Virus record (IMG/VR): IMGVR_UViG_3300010885_054041
Coordinates: 1 to 25,816 of that record
Source of the DNA: a virus
Length of the DNA stretch: 25,816 bases
Reading direction: 5' to 3' (one strand)
Shown piece by piece: positions 1-6,960 of this stretch. Both the position numbers and the translations under genes were made by a program. Position 1 is the stretch's first letter. Each line of letters opens with the position of its first letter. The notes beneath the pieces were generated by a model. That model saw nothing but the letters and a program-made list of their open reading frames with translations, was not told where the DNA came from and did not search any database.

Positions 1-1
1 A

Positions 2-643
2 AACGGAACTTCAAAGGCTTCACAATTTAGAGGAACTGCAATGAATAAAAGCCTTTGTATGATACCTGAACGATTTGCAATAGAAATGATTGATAGAGGC
101 TGGTGTTTGCGTAATCAAATTATCTGGCACAAACCAAACCAAATGCCATCAAGTGCAAAGGATAGGTTTACGGTTGATTTTGAAAAGGTATTTTTCTTTG
201 TGAAGCAACCTACTGACTATTACTTTGAGCAACAACTTGAACCATATTCCGAAAATTCAGATATGGAATACAGAACATCATTAAGGGTAGGGAAGTTTTA
301 TAGGGCTGGTAACGAAAACCCTTATAAAAAAAACACTCCATTAGCAGGTGATAGAGAAGCCAAATTTAACTCTGATGGCAGAAATATGAGAACAGTATGG
401 AGTATTAACACAGAGCCAAGCACCGAAGCACATTTTGCAACTTATCCGCAAAGATTAGTAGAACGAATGTTAAAAGCTGGATGCCCTGAAAATGGAATTG
501 TTTTGGACCCGTTCTTTGGAAGTGGAACAACTGGAGTTTATGCAAGAAAGGTAAACCGAAACTTTGTAGGAATAGAACTTAATCCCGAATATGTGAAGAT
601 TGCAGAAAATAGATTGTTGAAAGAAATCGGAATGTTCTTATGA
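2..643 (+). CDS. DNA methyltransferase (N4-cytosine/N6-adenine type), 5' partial
   Basis: This is the C-terminal part of a SAM-dependent DNA methyltransferase that modifies the exocyclic amino group of A or C. The frame is open to the left edge, so the true start and the catalytic DPPY-type motif lie outside the window; the first ATG at 41 is internal. Visible family signatures are IIWHKPNQMPSSAKDRF, a segment typical of beta-class enzymes, and near the C-terminus DPFFGSGTTG, the SAM-binding motif I, followed by GIELNPEYVKIAENRL. In this class the catalytic motif precedes the SAM motif, which fits the missing left end. Phage copies usually act alone to protect DNA from host restriction; no restriction gene is visible. 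The stop overlaps the next start as ATGA. The family is certain; the target base and site are not. Confidence 0.92.
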   Translation, partial: NGTSKASQFRGTAMNKSLCMIPERFAIEMIDRGWCLRNQIIWHKPNQMPSSAKDRFTVDFEKVFFFVKQPTDYYFEQQLEPYSENSDMEYRTSLRVGKFYRAGNENPYKKNTPLAGDREAKFNSDGRNMRTVWSINTEPSTEAHFATYPQRLVERMLKAGCPENGIVLDPFFGSGTTGVYARKVNRNFVGIELNPEYVKIAENRLLKEIGMFL

Positions 644-786
644 TTTTATTTAAAAAATGTGCGGTGGCTTTTTTCTTTTTGTTTTTCCTTCACAGAACTT
701 CAATTGGAAACGGTCAGCAAGGCATTTCATATAACTCATATATTCACGCAATTAATTTCGCCTATTTAATTATAGAGAAAAATTAA
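640..786 (+). CDS. Small secreted or membrane protein (48 aa), unknown function
   Basis: A short ORF starts in an ATGA overlap with the methyltransferase stop, a typical arrangement for translational coupling. Its N-terminus has basic residues (MILFKK), then a long hydrophobic run rich in Phe and Leu (about residues 8-17), then a polar part, which looks like a signal peptide or single membrane anchor. It ends 10 bases before the winged-helix gene, so it fills an otherwise unexplained gap. I do not recognise a family. Support comes only from coupling, gap-filling and hydrophobic pattern, so it could still be chance. Confidence 0.45.
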   Translation: MILFKKCAVAFFFLFFLHRTSIGNGQQGISYNSYIHAINFAYLIIEKN

Positions 787-796
787 AATCAAAATA

Positions 797-1180
797 ATGA
801 CAATAATAGACAATTTAGTTAGAACAATTAAGGCCTCTGGTAAAGACACTTTTAGCCAAAATGAAATTTTAGAAATACTTATTCCGCAGGAAAGATTAGC
901 ATTAACAGAAGGAAATATTACTATAGATCCAAAAACATATACCATAATTGTTGATGGGAAATCGCAAAAAGTAGCAAGAAAAATATTTGAATTAAGTTAT
1001 TATTTTCTTGAAAATAAGAATATAGCTATTAAAAAAAGCAAAATCCTTTACGATGTTTGGGGAAATAATGTAATCGTGGACCACAGAACAGTAGATGTGC
1101 ATGTTCGGGCAATTAGAAAAATATTAGGAAATGGCATTAAAACCTTTAAGGGCAATGGGTACGGATGGATGGATAATTAG
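797..1180 (+). CDS. Orphan OmpR/PhoB-type winged-helix DNA-binding protein
   Basis: This 127-aa protein is predicted to bind DNA and regulate transcription. Residues of about 28-127 follow the C-terminal effector domain of OmpR/PhoB response regulators: a beta-rich start (NITIDPKTYTIIVDG), a helix with FELSYYFLENKNIAIKKSKIL, then VWGNNVIVDHRTVDVHVRAIRKIL, where the VWG, RTVDVH and R.IRK.L residues are the family hallmark, and finally a wing with FKGNGYGW. There is no receiver domain and no phosphoacceptor Asp; only about 28 extra residues precede the domain, so it is not controlled like a normal two-component regulator. It sits among small accessory phage genes. Its targets, phage or host, are unknown. 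Confidence 0.82.
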   Translation: MTIIDNLVRTIKASGKDTFSQNEILEILIPQERLALTEGNITIDPKTYTIIVDGKSQKVARKIFELSYYFLENKNIAIKKSKILYDVWGNNVIVDHRTVDVHVRAIRKILGNGIKTFKGNGYGWMDN

Positions 1181-1197
1181 TAAAAAATAAAAATCAA

Positions 1198-1440
1198 ATG
1201 AATAAAACAGCAATTGAAATGGCTATTGATGATCTGAATGGTTATCTTAATTTTAAGAAAACTATTGACATTAAATTTGTCAACGCGTTATTAAGCTCAT
1301 ATATGCTTAAAGAAAAAGAGCAAATGATTGATTGTGTTGCTTATGGAAACACTTTTGCGGCATATAAAACAAATATTGATGAAATAGGAGAAACCTATTA
1401 TAAACACACATTTAAAAAAATAAATTATGAAAACGTTTAA
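1198..1440 (+). CDS. Hypothetical phage protein (80 aa)
   Basis: A short, charged, mostly helical soluble protein with no signal peptide. The stretch MLKEKEQMIDCVAYG followed later by GETYYKHTF resembles, from memory, a widespread class of short Bacteroidota phage proteins with an E-K-x-Q helix and a C-terminal YY.xTF motif. I know no function for that class. It starts 17 bases after the winged-helix gene, with an A-rich leader, and its last 14 bases overlap the start of the next small gene, which supports a co-transcribed cluster. Confidence 0.65.
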   Translation: MNKTAIEMAIDDLNGYLNFKKTIDIKFVNALLSSYMLKEKEQMIDCVAYGNTFAAYKTNIDEIGETYYKHTFKKINYENV

Positions 1441-1597
1441 ATGGTACAGAAGGCTACTTGGCGGAGTTTGGTATCTTAATTTAATATCCATTGGCGGTTT
1501 TTATTTTTTTATTTGGAGCAGAAAGAAAAAATACAACAAGTTAGGCGATTCTCTTGCTATTAAAAAAGTAACATACATTAAAACAAATAAAACATGA
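1427..1597 (+). CDS. Small single-pass membrane protein (56 aa)
   Basis: This ORF begins inside the end of the 80-aa gene and ends in an ATGA overlap with the following lipoprotein ORF. The protein has a basic, aromatic start (MKTFKWYRR), one hydrophobic segment of about residues 10-31 (LLGGVWYLNLISIGGFYFFI), and a basic tail (SRKKKYNK). The charge pattern predicts one membrane span, but flanking positive charges leave orientation unclear. Overlaps at both ends make it more credible than a random short ORF. No family is recognised. Confidence 0.55.
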   Translation: MKTFKWYRRLLGGVWYLNLISIGGFYFFIWSRKKKYNKLGDSLAIKKVTYIKTNKT

Positions 1598-1814
1598 AAA
1601 AAACAATTCTATTATTATTGGTAATTGCAGCGCTTACATCCTGCAAAAAAGAAAAGGGATGGGTGTAGTGGTGGGCGTAGGGGATATAAATTGCTCCGGC
1701 ACAAGTTGCACTTATACCCTTCCGGTGCATTTTGATGATGGACACTGGGCAAATGTATCAGTAGATGAATACACATGGATTCACACGCTTGAGGGAGAAA
1801 GAATTTGCTTCTAA
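1594..1814 (+). CDS. Small lipoprotein split by a frameshift
   Basis: The first frame gives a clear lipoprotein signal: MKKTILLLLVIAALTSC, with lipobox LTSC, then KKEKGWV and a stop at 1666-1668. The -1 frame, which has its own ATG at 1659, continues as a compact domain ending at 1814, with residues such as GDINCSGTSCTYTLPVHF and TWIHTLEGERICF. Together they would make one normal small lipoprotein of about 72 aa. The frames meet in CAAAAAAGAAAAGGGATGGG, so a lost base, a sequencing error or programmed -1 slippage are all possible. The second half alone lacks any signal peptide. It probably belongs to the host-envelope accessory cluster; function unknown. Confidence 0.55.
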
Positions 1815-1840
1815 TTATTAATCACCACAAAAACAAAATT

Positions 1841-2392
1841 ATGAAAAAATTATCATTCGTTTTATTATTTAGCTTAATTACATTTTTTGGATTTTCACAA
1901 GAATTTTATGGAGTTGAGATAGGGGGAACTAGGCAACAGTTGGTTTCTAAATATGTTGCCAAAGGCTTTGTAATTGATGGCAACCCAACCGATATTGGGA
2001 CATTTTTAAAGGGCATGGTTAATGGAAGAAAATTAGAACTTGTGGTAATAAATACCCCTATTTCTAAATTAGTGTGGAAAGTAACCGTTTATTTTCCAGA
2101 AGAAAATAGATGGTACAGTTTAAAGGATTCTTATTTAAATTGCTTAGACGTTTTGAAAGAAAAATACGGAAAACCGAACGTAAGCTATTCTAGCTTTTAT
2201 TCCCCATATTATGAAGGGGATGGGTATGAAATGTCTGCTGTATCCTTAGATAAATCAAATTTTTGTGCTTTTTGGGGAAACATGTCCGTTCAAATTAGCA
2301 AATTTAAACAAGTCGCTGTTATATATCAAAATAATGAAAACGCTGACATTTTTGAATTAGAAAACAAAAAAATAAACTCGCAAATATATTAA
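1841..2392 (+). CDS. Secreted protein of unknown function (183 aa)
   Basis: The protein has a textbook Bacteroidota signal peptide: MKKLSF, a hydrophobic core, then FGFSQ before the mature EFYG. An in-frame ATG 36 bases upstream would place a charged segment before the signal, so the later ATG is chosen; it has an A-rich leader. The mature part, about 165 aa, is predicted beta-rich with WKVTVYFPEENRWYSLKDSY and LKEKYGKP, a pattern I associate with uncharacterised Bacteroidota periplasmic proteins. No enzymatic motif is visible. In a phage, an exported protein of this kind could act as a lysogenic or early accessory factor; that is inference. Confidence 0.75.
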   Translation: MKKLSFVLLFSLITFFGFSQEFYGVEIGGTRQQLVSKYVAKGFVIDGNPTDIGTFLKGMVNGRKLELVVINTPISKLVWKVTVYFPEENRWYSLKDSYLNCLDVLKEKYGKPNVSYSSFYSPYYEGDGYEMSAVSLDKSNFCAFWGNMSVQISKFKQVAVIYQNNENADIFELENKKINSQIY

Positions 2393-2443
2393 AATAGTAA
2401 ATTTTATTTTTAGTGTCAAAGCGATTTTTAAATAAAACCCATA

Positions 2444-2791
2444 ATGAGAAAAAAAGAAACATTTTCAGATAATACATTTTCATTGGCAAAGGGATTGCAC
2501 CATATAAATATGGCTAAAATGTATTTTGAGGATATTAAAATAGATTCAATGCAATCAGTTAAGGCTCTTTTTAATCAGTATATCCAAAAGTGCGATTGGA
2601 TATTGACGACAATGAAAGGAAAATTAAATGCAGAAAACAAAATTGCTCTTGAAAATGAGCTATTGGATTCTATTTCATTTGAAGCTATTAGCGATAAGCT
2701 AATACGCCTTGATTCATCGCAAAGGGCGTTTCTTGAAAACATTATAGATGCAATGATTAAAGGGGAACAAATAAATATAATTGATAAATAA
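2444..2791 (+). CDS. Hypothetical protein (115 aa)
   Basis: A helical soluble protein with alternating charged and hydrophobic residues. It starts MRKKETFSDNTFSLAKGLHH and ends EQINIIDK. It resembles small phage cytoplasmic proteins but matches no family I can name. The 51-base gap before it is AT-rich and shows no clear promoter of the Bacteroidota type. The next gene follows 7 bases later, which suggests co-transcription. Confidence 0.6.
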   Translation: MRKKETFSDNTFSLAKGLHHINMAKMYFEDIKIDSMQSVKALFNQYIQKCDWILTTMKGKLNAENKIALENELLDSISFEAISDKLIRLDSSQRAFLENIIDAMIKGEQINIIDK

Positions 2792-2798
2792 AAAACAA

Positions 2799-3023
2799 AT
2801 GTTCTCTTTTGGAAAATACCCAAAAACAAAATACCAACTTTTTATTAATAAAATTCTTTCGTATTCTTTTGTTACTACAATAAGAAACGAAGATGATAGC
2901 GTAAGGGCTTTAAAGGAAATAGCAATGCGATCCGTAGGGAAATACACGAGATCGTATCAAATAACTAAAACAGTTGACGAAAAGACAACAATCCTTTTGA
3001 AAGGATCAATAAAGGGATTATAA
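2799..3023 (+). CDS. Hypothetical protein (74 aa)
   Basis: The frame extends 18 bases upstream to a TTG, but the ATG at 2799, preceded by an A-rich stretch, is the better start, giving MFSFGKYPKTKYQLFINK. The product is basic, with no signal peptide or membrane span, and no family is recognised. Its last 59 bases are overlapped on the other strand by a possible tiny membrane-protein ORF; the two cannot both be judged real from sequence alone. It ends the left plus-strand cluster. Confidence 0.5.
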   Translation: MFSFGKYPKTKYQLFINKILSYSFVTTIRNEDDSVRALKEIAMRSVGKYTRSYQITKTVDEKTTILLKGSIKGL

Positions 3024-3093
3024 CTACCCAGTAAAACAAAAGAAAGCTAAATAAAACTATTGAGTATATGGCTATTTTTATTTTATCTTCCAT
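2965..3093 (-). CDS. Possible tiny membrane protein (42 aa)
   Basis: The ORF starts MEDKIKIAIYS and continues with a hydrophobic stretch of about residues 8-33 (SIVLFSFLLFYWVVIIPLLIL), then a short basic tail. It starts 5 bases after the stop of another tiny membrane ORF in the same direction, as a last gene of the minus-strand operon would. Against it, its 3' end overlaps the convergent plus-strand gene by 59 bases and it is very short. The family is unknown. Confidence 0.35.
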   Translation of the reverse strand: MEDKIKIAIYSIVLFSFLLFYWVVIIPLLILSKGLLSFRQLF

Positions 3094-3098
3094 GTTAA

Positions 3099-3212
3099 TT
3101 ATACAATTCTATTAATGATTAAAAAAAATAAAGCAATAGAAAAAATAATCATTAATATGATTGCAAATCGGCTTGCTTTTATTCTTTCTTCATCTTCTGG
3201 ACAATCGTTCAT
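3099..3212 (-). CDS. Possible tiny membrane protein (37 aa)
   Basis: This ORF starts 10 bases after the NinG stop, in the same direction. It encodes an acidic start (MNDCPEDEERIKASR), a single hydrophobic segment (FAIIL to FFLII, about residues 16-33) and a short NRIV tail. Acidic N-terminus, Arg/Lys before the span and operon-like spacing make it believable as a one-span peptide. It is the only coding content in the 200-base gap between the plus-strand cluster and NinG apart from the ORF that follows it. No function can be assigned. Confidence 0.45.
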   Translation of the reverse strand: MNDCPEDEERIKASRFAIILMIIFSIALFFLIINRIV

Positions 3213-3222
3213 AATTTAATTA

Positions 3223-3816
3223 TTAGTTATTAAACTTGGTTTCTATTATTTTTAATTTAGCCCTAATGCTTATTAGCATTTCTTTTAGCTCCTGCCTAGA
3301 CCATTTGTTTGGCACTCTTGCTTCTTCCAAAAGAGCGTCAACCATTCCGGGCGTTTCTTCTTCTAATTTCTTAGAAAATAACTCTTGTTTTCCGTATTCA
3401 AATTGATTACACTTCTTACACTGGGGGCGTAAATTCCTTAAATCCCACCTTAATGCCATTGCACTTCTCGGAATATAATGGCCGCAGTCAACTTTTTTCC
3501 AATCTCCACGCCACCCACAAGTATAACACTCAACTATACCAGACGATAAGGCGTACTTTTTTCTAACTAACTGGCTTGTTGCAATATCAAGGTCTGATAT
3601 TAAATAAGACCGTTCTGCATCGGCTACGCTATCGGTTTCTTTTTGAAATTTATGAATTTTTCTTGACAATGCAGATGTTTTTGACTTAGAAATTTGCGCC
3701 ATTGCCTTTTGGGATGCCCTACATTTTAGGCAAAATAGCGCTTTGCCAACCTTAATACATTCGGTATTTATGGCATCGCATTCACTACAATTTCCAAATT
3801 TTGTCCTTTGTATCAT
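3223..3816 (-). CDS. ninG: NinG-like recombination protein (Rap family)
   Basis: NinG (Rap) of lambdoid phages is a structure-specific nuclease that helps Holliday-junction and branched-DNA processing in phage recombination. This 197-aa protein has an N-terminal zinc-ribbon-like part (C10, C13, C29, C32), a basic helical linker of about residues 35-70, and the family core: CYTCGWRGDWKKVDCGHYIPRS, then ALRWDLRNLRPQC, CKKCN and FEYGKQELF. The CGH...RW...N..PQC..CN pattern is diagnostic and resembles a zinc-bound HNH-like fold. Its length is close to lambda NinG. It overlaps the upstream 65-aa gene by 4 bases (ATGA) and lies downstream of the primase-helicase, so it is part of the replication-recombination operon. 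Confidence 0.88.
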   Translation of the reverse strand: MIQRTKFGNCSECDAINTECIKVGKALFCLKCRASQKAMAQISKSKTSALSRKIHKFQKETDSVADAERSYLISDLDIATSQLVRKKYALSSGIVECYTCGWRGDWKKVDCGHYIPRSAMALRWDLRNLRPQCKKCNQFEYGKQELFSKKLEEETPGMVDALLEEARVPNKWSRQELKEMLISIRAKLKIIETKFNN

Positions 3817-4010
3817 ATTTCCGTATCGTTTTCAATGTGTTCTGTTGGCATTATAATAACATTGTCAAAAATGCCGCGAGCAATCGCCACCTTAATTAAA
3901 CTTGTGCCTTTTTCATATAAATCATCATCGTTCATGCAAGCATGAGTAAGTTCGCCAATAAACATAACCCTTTCCGCAGCGGTTAAATCTGAAAATTTCT
4001 TACAAATCAT
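3813..4010 (-). CDS. Hypothetical protein (65 aa)
   Basis: A small, acidic, helical protein (MICKKFSDLTAAERVMFIGE... ending HIENDTEI). It lies 17 bases after the primase-helicase and overlaps NinG by ATGA, so it is translated within the replication operon. No motif is visible apart from a regular helix pattern. It could be an accessory to replication or recombination, a guess from position only. Confidence 0.65.
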   Translation of the reverse strand: MICKKFSDLTAAERVMFIGELTHACMNDDDLYEKGTSLIKVAIARGIFDNVIIMPTEHIENDTEI

Positions 4011-4027
4011 AATCTAATTTTTATAAG

Positions 4028-6091
4028 TTAAAAAGTAAAGTCAGCTCCATTAGAGTTTATTTTCTTCCATTCAGAAGAATTGCCTTCTGTCTTGGCACTT
4101 ATCTCTTTTTGTACAAACTCGTTTTTTAAGTGCCATGAATTTACTGCATCTACCGGATTCCCTCCTTCCTCAAGTCTTTCTAAAAACCCACATCCGCTTC
4201 TATACATTTCAAACTTTACTGGTGTATCTAAAGAGGTCGGCCTGCCGCCAGTTTCGGTATCTTTTATTTTCCTTACATGGACCTCGGTTATCATCCAGTC
4301 GGTTGGATGCTGGGTAATACGATGTATAGTTAAAAAATCATCAGTCTTATTTGCAACCTTTTGCCCACCTTCTGTGTCTGCCTTGTTTGGGGCGGCTTGG
4401 TATTTTTTATCTCCATCCTTAGTTCTAGCAGCAGCGGTTACTGCGTGATGGTTTACAAACCAACCAAAATTATTCTTCTGCCCAAACGCCTTTATTTCAC
4501 TTAGCGCTTCATAGTGATATTCATGTGTGCTTAATTTGCTAAATCCGCTTAAATCTATTTTTAAAGAGTTGTATGGATCAATCATTCCATAATTATACTT
4601 CTTAACTTTAAGCGTTTTTTTAACCATGTTTATAATATCCTTATAATTGTATAAATCTTCCTGCGCCTTAATCAATGAAAAATGATCCTCAACAAACCTC
4701 TTTGCTATCTGATATTCAGTTTCATTCATAGCAAACTTTCCGGTTAATGGCTTGCCCCAATAAAATTGTATCATCTTTCTCATAAAAGCCCCAAGGGTAT
4801 TTTCACTTGAAAAAATAATACCTTTCCAGCCATGATACATAGCCGCAAGTAAACATAGATACCAAGTAAAAACAGATTTACCGGTATTATCTATACCATT
4901 GGTCATTACCAAGTTCCCTTCCTTAAATAAAAAATGCTCGTCCAAGGAAGGGCATCCTGTAGTTAACCCCATTTTTAAAGTCCCATCTCTAACTGATTGC
5001 AGGTAATCATCGTAATCTTCTGGTTTTGCTAAAAAAGAATAATCATTATCTTCCACATCCACGCGAGATGTAATTACCCTTGTGCTTGGTTGTTCTTTTT
5101 TAACTTCTTCTCTATCCCCATATCCCATTTCGTAAAGCTTCTTGCTAGCTAAAGAAAAATCTTTATTGCACTCAAGAACAGCAAATACCGCGTATGGCAT
5201 ATACGCTTTCTCCGGCTCAAATTCACTACTGGTCGTAAATACACTAAACCACTTTTTAGCTTCATCGTAATTGCCAGAGCTTTGCGAAGATGCCTGTCCT
5301 GGCCTTAAAAAAATAACCTTATTTCCATGTCTTTTTATAAACTTCCAGCCATTGGATTGCAATAACCCTACAACATCTCCTCTGTTATTGTAATCCTCAA
5401 ATGGAGATAATCCTTTTAATTTTTTAGGAGCTTTAAAAGCCGGAACGTATTCCTCTACAGTTTCATTAAATTGCCTAGCTATTCCAATAAGAGTATCTCT
5501 TTCTTCTGGTGTTATTTCTGTTATGCTATATAGATCGCCATAAATAAACTCATATCCAAGCGATGGATAACATACTATCTGTCCACCCAGCCCCCTGGTT
5601 TCTATCAAAACCCTAACTTTGTCGTTCATCTTTGATTTCTGAGCTATTTTTTTAGCTTCAGAATCATCCTTCCCTTTTAGTACCTCCGCCTCGTATGTTT
5701 TTTGAAAAGTATCTTGTCTCTCATCCTCTGTAGTTGACCTATTAGCAAGCTTTGCATTTCCGCCAATGGTGGAGCTTCTATAAATAAAATGGTATCCGCC
5801 ATTTTTTGTTTTCTGAACTACAATCTTACTTAAAAGTTCATTATCAATTTCGTGAATCAATCTTTTATAATTATCAAAAAGCTTCCCATCTAAACTATAT
5901 TTTTGATCAATATCAATAACCTCTACATTACCGGATGGCTTTCCGCAAACCAATCCAACCGCAATACAATTGCTTAAATCATATTTTTGCGTAGAGTTTT
6001 GCCAATCTTTTACAAGCGGCTGTTTCATTGCATTTACCGGAATAAATTGCAATCCTTCTATTTCGTGTAATTCTTCACAATTCATAGCCAT
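4028..6091 (-). CDS. Primase-helicase (prim-pol domain fused to RecA-like helicase)
   Basis: This 687-aa protein probably unwinds the phage replication fork and makes primers. The N-terminal half matches bifunctional primase/polymerase (archaeo-eukaryotic type): VEVIDID at 57-62 supplies the metal-binding Asp pair, GGYHFIY around 98-104 the conserved His, and ETRGLGGQIVCYPS around 164-177 the third motif. The C-terminal half matches DnaB/RepA-like RecA ATPases: Walker A GIDNTGKS at about 399-406, a Walker B-like YGMIDPY, and FVNHHAVT in place of the sensor strand. Central residues 230-330 are a linker or zinc-less helical region. The start at 6091 overlaps the preceding gene by 17 bases; a second ATG lies two codons in. 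Phage origin-dependent loading may use the upstream winged-helix protein. Confidence 0.88.
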   Translation of the reverse strand: MAMNCEELHEIEGLQFIPVNAMKQPLVKDWQNSTQKYDLSNCIAVGLVCGKPSGNVEVIDIDQKYSLDGKLFDNYKRLIHEIDNELLSKIVVQKTKNGGYHFIYRSSTIGGNAKLANRSTTEDERQDTFQKTYEAEVLKGKDDSEAKKIAQKSKMNDKVRVLIETRGLGGQIVCYPSLGYEFIYGDLYSITEITPEERDTLIGIARQFNETVEEYVPAFKAPKKLKGLSPFEDYNNRGDVVGLLQSNGWKFIKRHGNKVIFLRPGQASSQSSGNYDEAKKWFSVFTTSSEFEPEKAYMPYAVFAVLECNKDFSLASKKLYEMGYGDREEVKKEQPSTRVITSRVDVEDNDYSFLAKPEDYDDYLQSVRDGTLKMGLTTGCPSLDEHFLFKEGNLVMTNGIDNTGKSVFTWYLCLLAAMYHGWKGIIFSSENTLGAFMRKMIQFYWGKPLTGKFAMNETEYQIAKRFVEDHFSLIKAQEDLYNYKDIINMVKKTLKVKKYNYGMIDPYNSLKIDLSGFSKLSTHEYHYEALSEIKAFGQKNNFGWFVNHHAVTAAARTKDGDKKYQAAPNKADTEGGQKVANKTDDFLTIHRITQHPTDWMITEVHVRKIKDTETGGRPTSLDTPVKFEMYRSGCGFLERLEEGGNPVDAVNSWHLKNEFVQKEISAKTEGNSSEWKKINSNGADFTF

Positions 6092-6539
6092 CTATTTTAT
6101 TTTTAATTTTACTTTCAAAAATTTTACGAATCTCAGAATATGCAAAAAGTACCTTTGCGATATAATCAACATTTAAACAAACTCCGCTAAAATAAATTGG
6201 ATCTCTTGTGTTAGAATTTAATCTGAAGGCTAATATAATTTCCTCGGCTGTATATCCTCCATACCCAAAATTTAAAATATATCTTTCTATTTCATCCGCA
6301 ATATACCTGGCAAAAAATTCTGTATTGGGCAAAGCGCATCCGCATATACTTGCGATTCTAAGCACTATTTCATCCATCAGCACCTCTCTATCCTCCAAAC
6401 AGATATCCTCAAAGGAAGGGGCGTTTGCTCTTGCGTCAGCTACCATCCTCTCTGCCTGCGTTAGCTTGATTCCTTCTAAAACTTCGGTTAGCAAATAATT
6501 CCTCCCCTTGTGCTTTAAAATTTCCGCTGAATTTTTCAT
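6075..6539 (-). CDS. Conserved phage replication-module protein, unknown function (154 aa)
   Basis: An acidic, helical soluble protein with a recognisable segment NFGYGGYTAEEIILAFRLN, which I associate with genes found next to primase-helicases in Bacteroidota phages and prophages; the role is unknown to me, though helicase loading is a reasonable guess from position. With this start the gene overlaps the upstream gene by 104 bases. An internal Met at 6446 (MVADARANAP) would cut the overlap to 11 bases, but the first 31 residues look like genuine protein (helical, balanced), so the longer form is kept. It overlaps the primase-helicase start by 17 bases. Confidence 0.65.
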   Translation of the reverse strand: MKNSAEILKHKGRNYLLTEVLEGIKLTQAERMVADARANAPSFEDICLEDREVLMDEIVLRIASICGCALPNTEFFARYIADEIERYILNFGYGGYTAEEIILAFRLNSNTRDPIYFSGVCLNVDYIAKVLFAYSEIRKIFESKIKNKIDGYEL

Positions 6540-6960
6540 GGCTTTCTTTTTTTAGTTTAACAATATCCTTATCCTTATCCTTACTTTTATCCTTAATGAT
6601 TAAGTAATCATTACCAAATGATTTTGGAATCATTGATATAAGATTGTGTTTTTCTAACTCTTTAATTACTGAAATTATAACCGGCCTGTTGCTATTCAAT
6701 GAAGTATATTGAAACTTTAAAAACTTAGGAATAAACCAATTATTATCCTTGCAAATAACCCTTCCATCCATTGATTCTATTAAATCCTGCTCGGTTATTA
6801 CCGTATTGCACATTAAATTAAGAAGCCTTATACTTCTTTTGCATATTCCGGCATGATTACAATTATCCAGTAACCATTGCCAAATGGTTTTATAATCATT
6901 ACTTAATGATATATACCAATCGTCATTCCACTTTTCAGTGTCGGTAAGCCTTTTAGCCAT
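6436..6960 (-). CDS. Winged-helix replication initiator-like protein
   Basis: The N-terminal 110 residues (MAKRLTDTEKWNDDWYISLS, then TIWQWLLDNCNHAGI, FIPKFLKFQY, RPVIISVIKELEKHNLI) follow the pattern of phage DnaD/replication-protein-O-like winged-helix domains that bind the origin and recruit the helicase. After this comes a KSKDKDKDIVKLKK linker, encoded by a hexamer repeat, then a tail with no clear fold that is read inside the next gene. The tail is therefore suspect and may be a product of stop loss or slippage. The start overlaps the preceding gene by one base (TAATG-type). Family assignment is from pattern memory; placement upstream of the primase-helicase supports it. Confidence 0.68.
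   Translation of the reverse strand: MAKRLTDTEKWNDDWYISLSNDYKTIWQWLLDNCNHAGICKRSIRLLNLMCNTVITEQDLIESMDGRVICKDNNWFIPKFLKFQYTSLNSNRPVIISVIKELEKHNLISMIPKSFGNDYLIIKDKSKDKDKDIVKLKKESHEKFSGNFKAQGEELFANRSFRRNQANAGREDGS

Noticed and set aside
1805-1840. Upstream start of the 1841 secreted protein
   Set aside because: It adds a polar, Lys-containing stretch before a complete signal peptide; ATG at 1841 has an A-rich leader.
4080-4448. 122-aa plus-strand ORF opposite the primase-helicase
   Set aside because: It is antisense to conserved helicase motifs, has low-information Ser/Phe/Leu composition and no leader; a shadow ORF.
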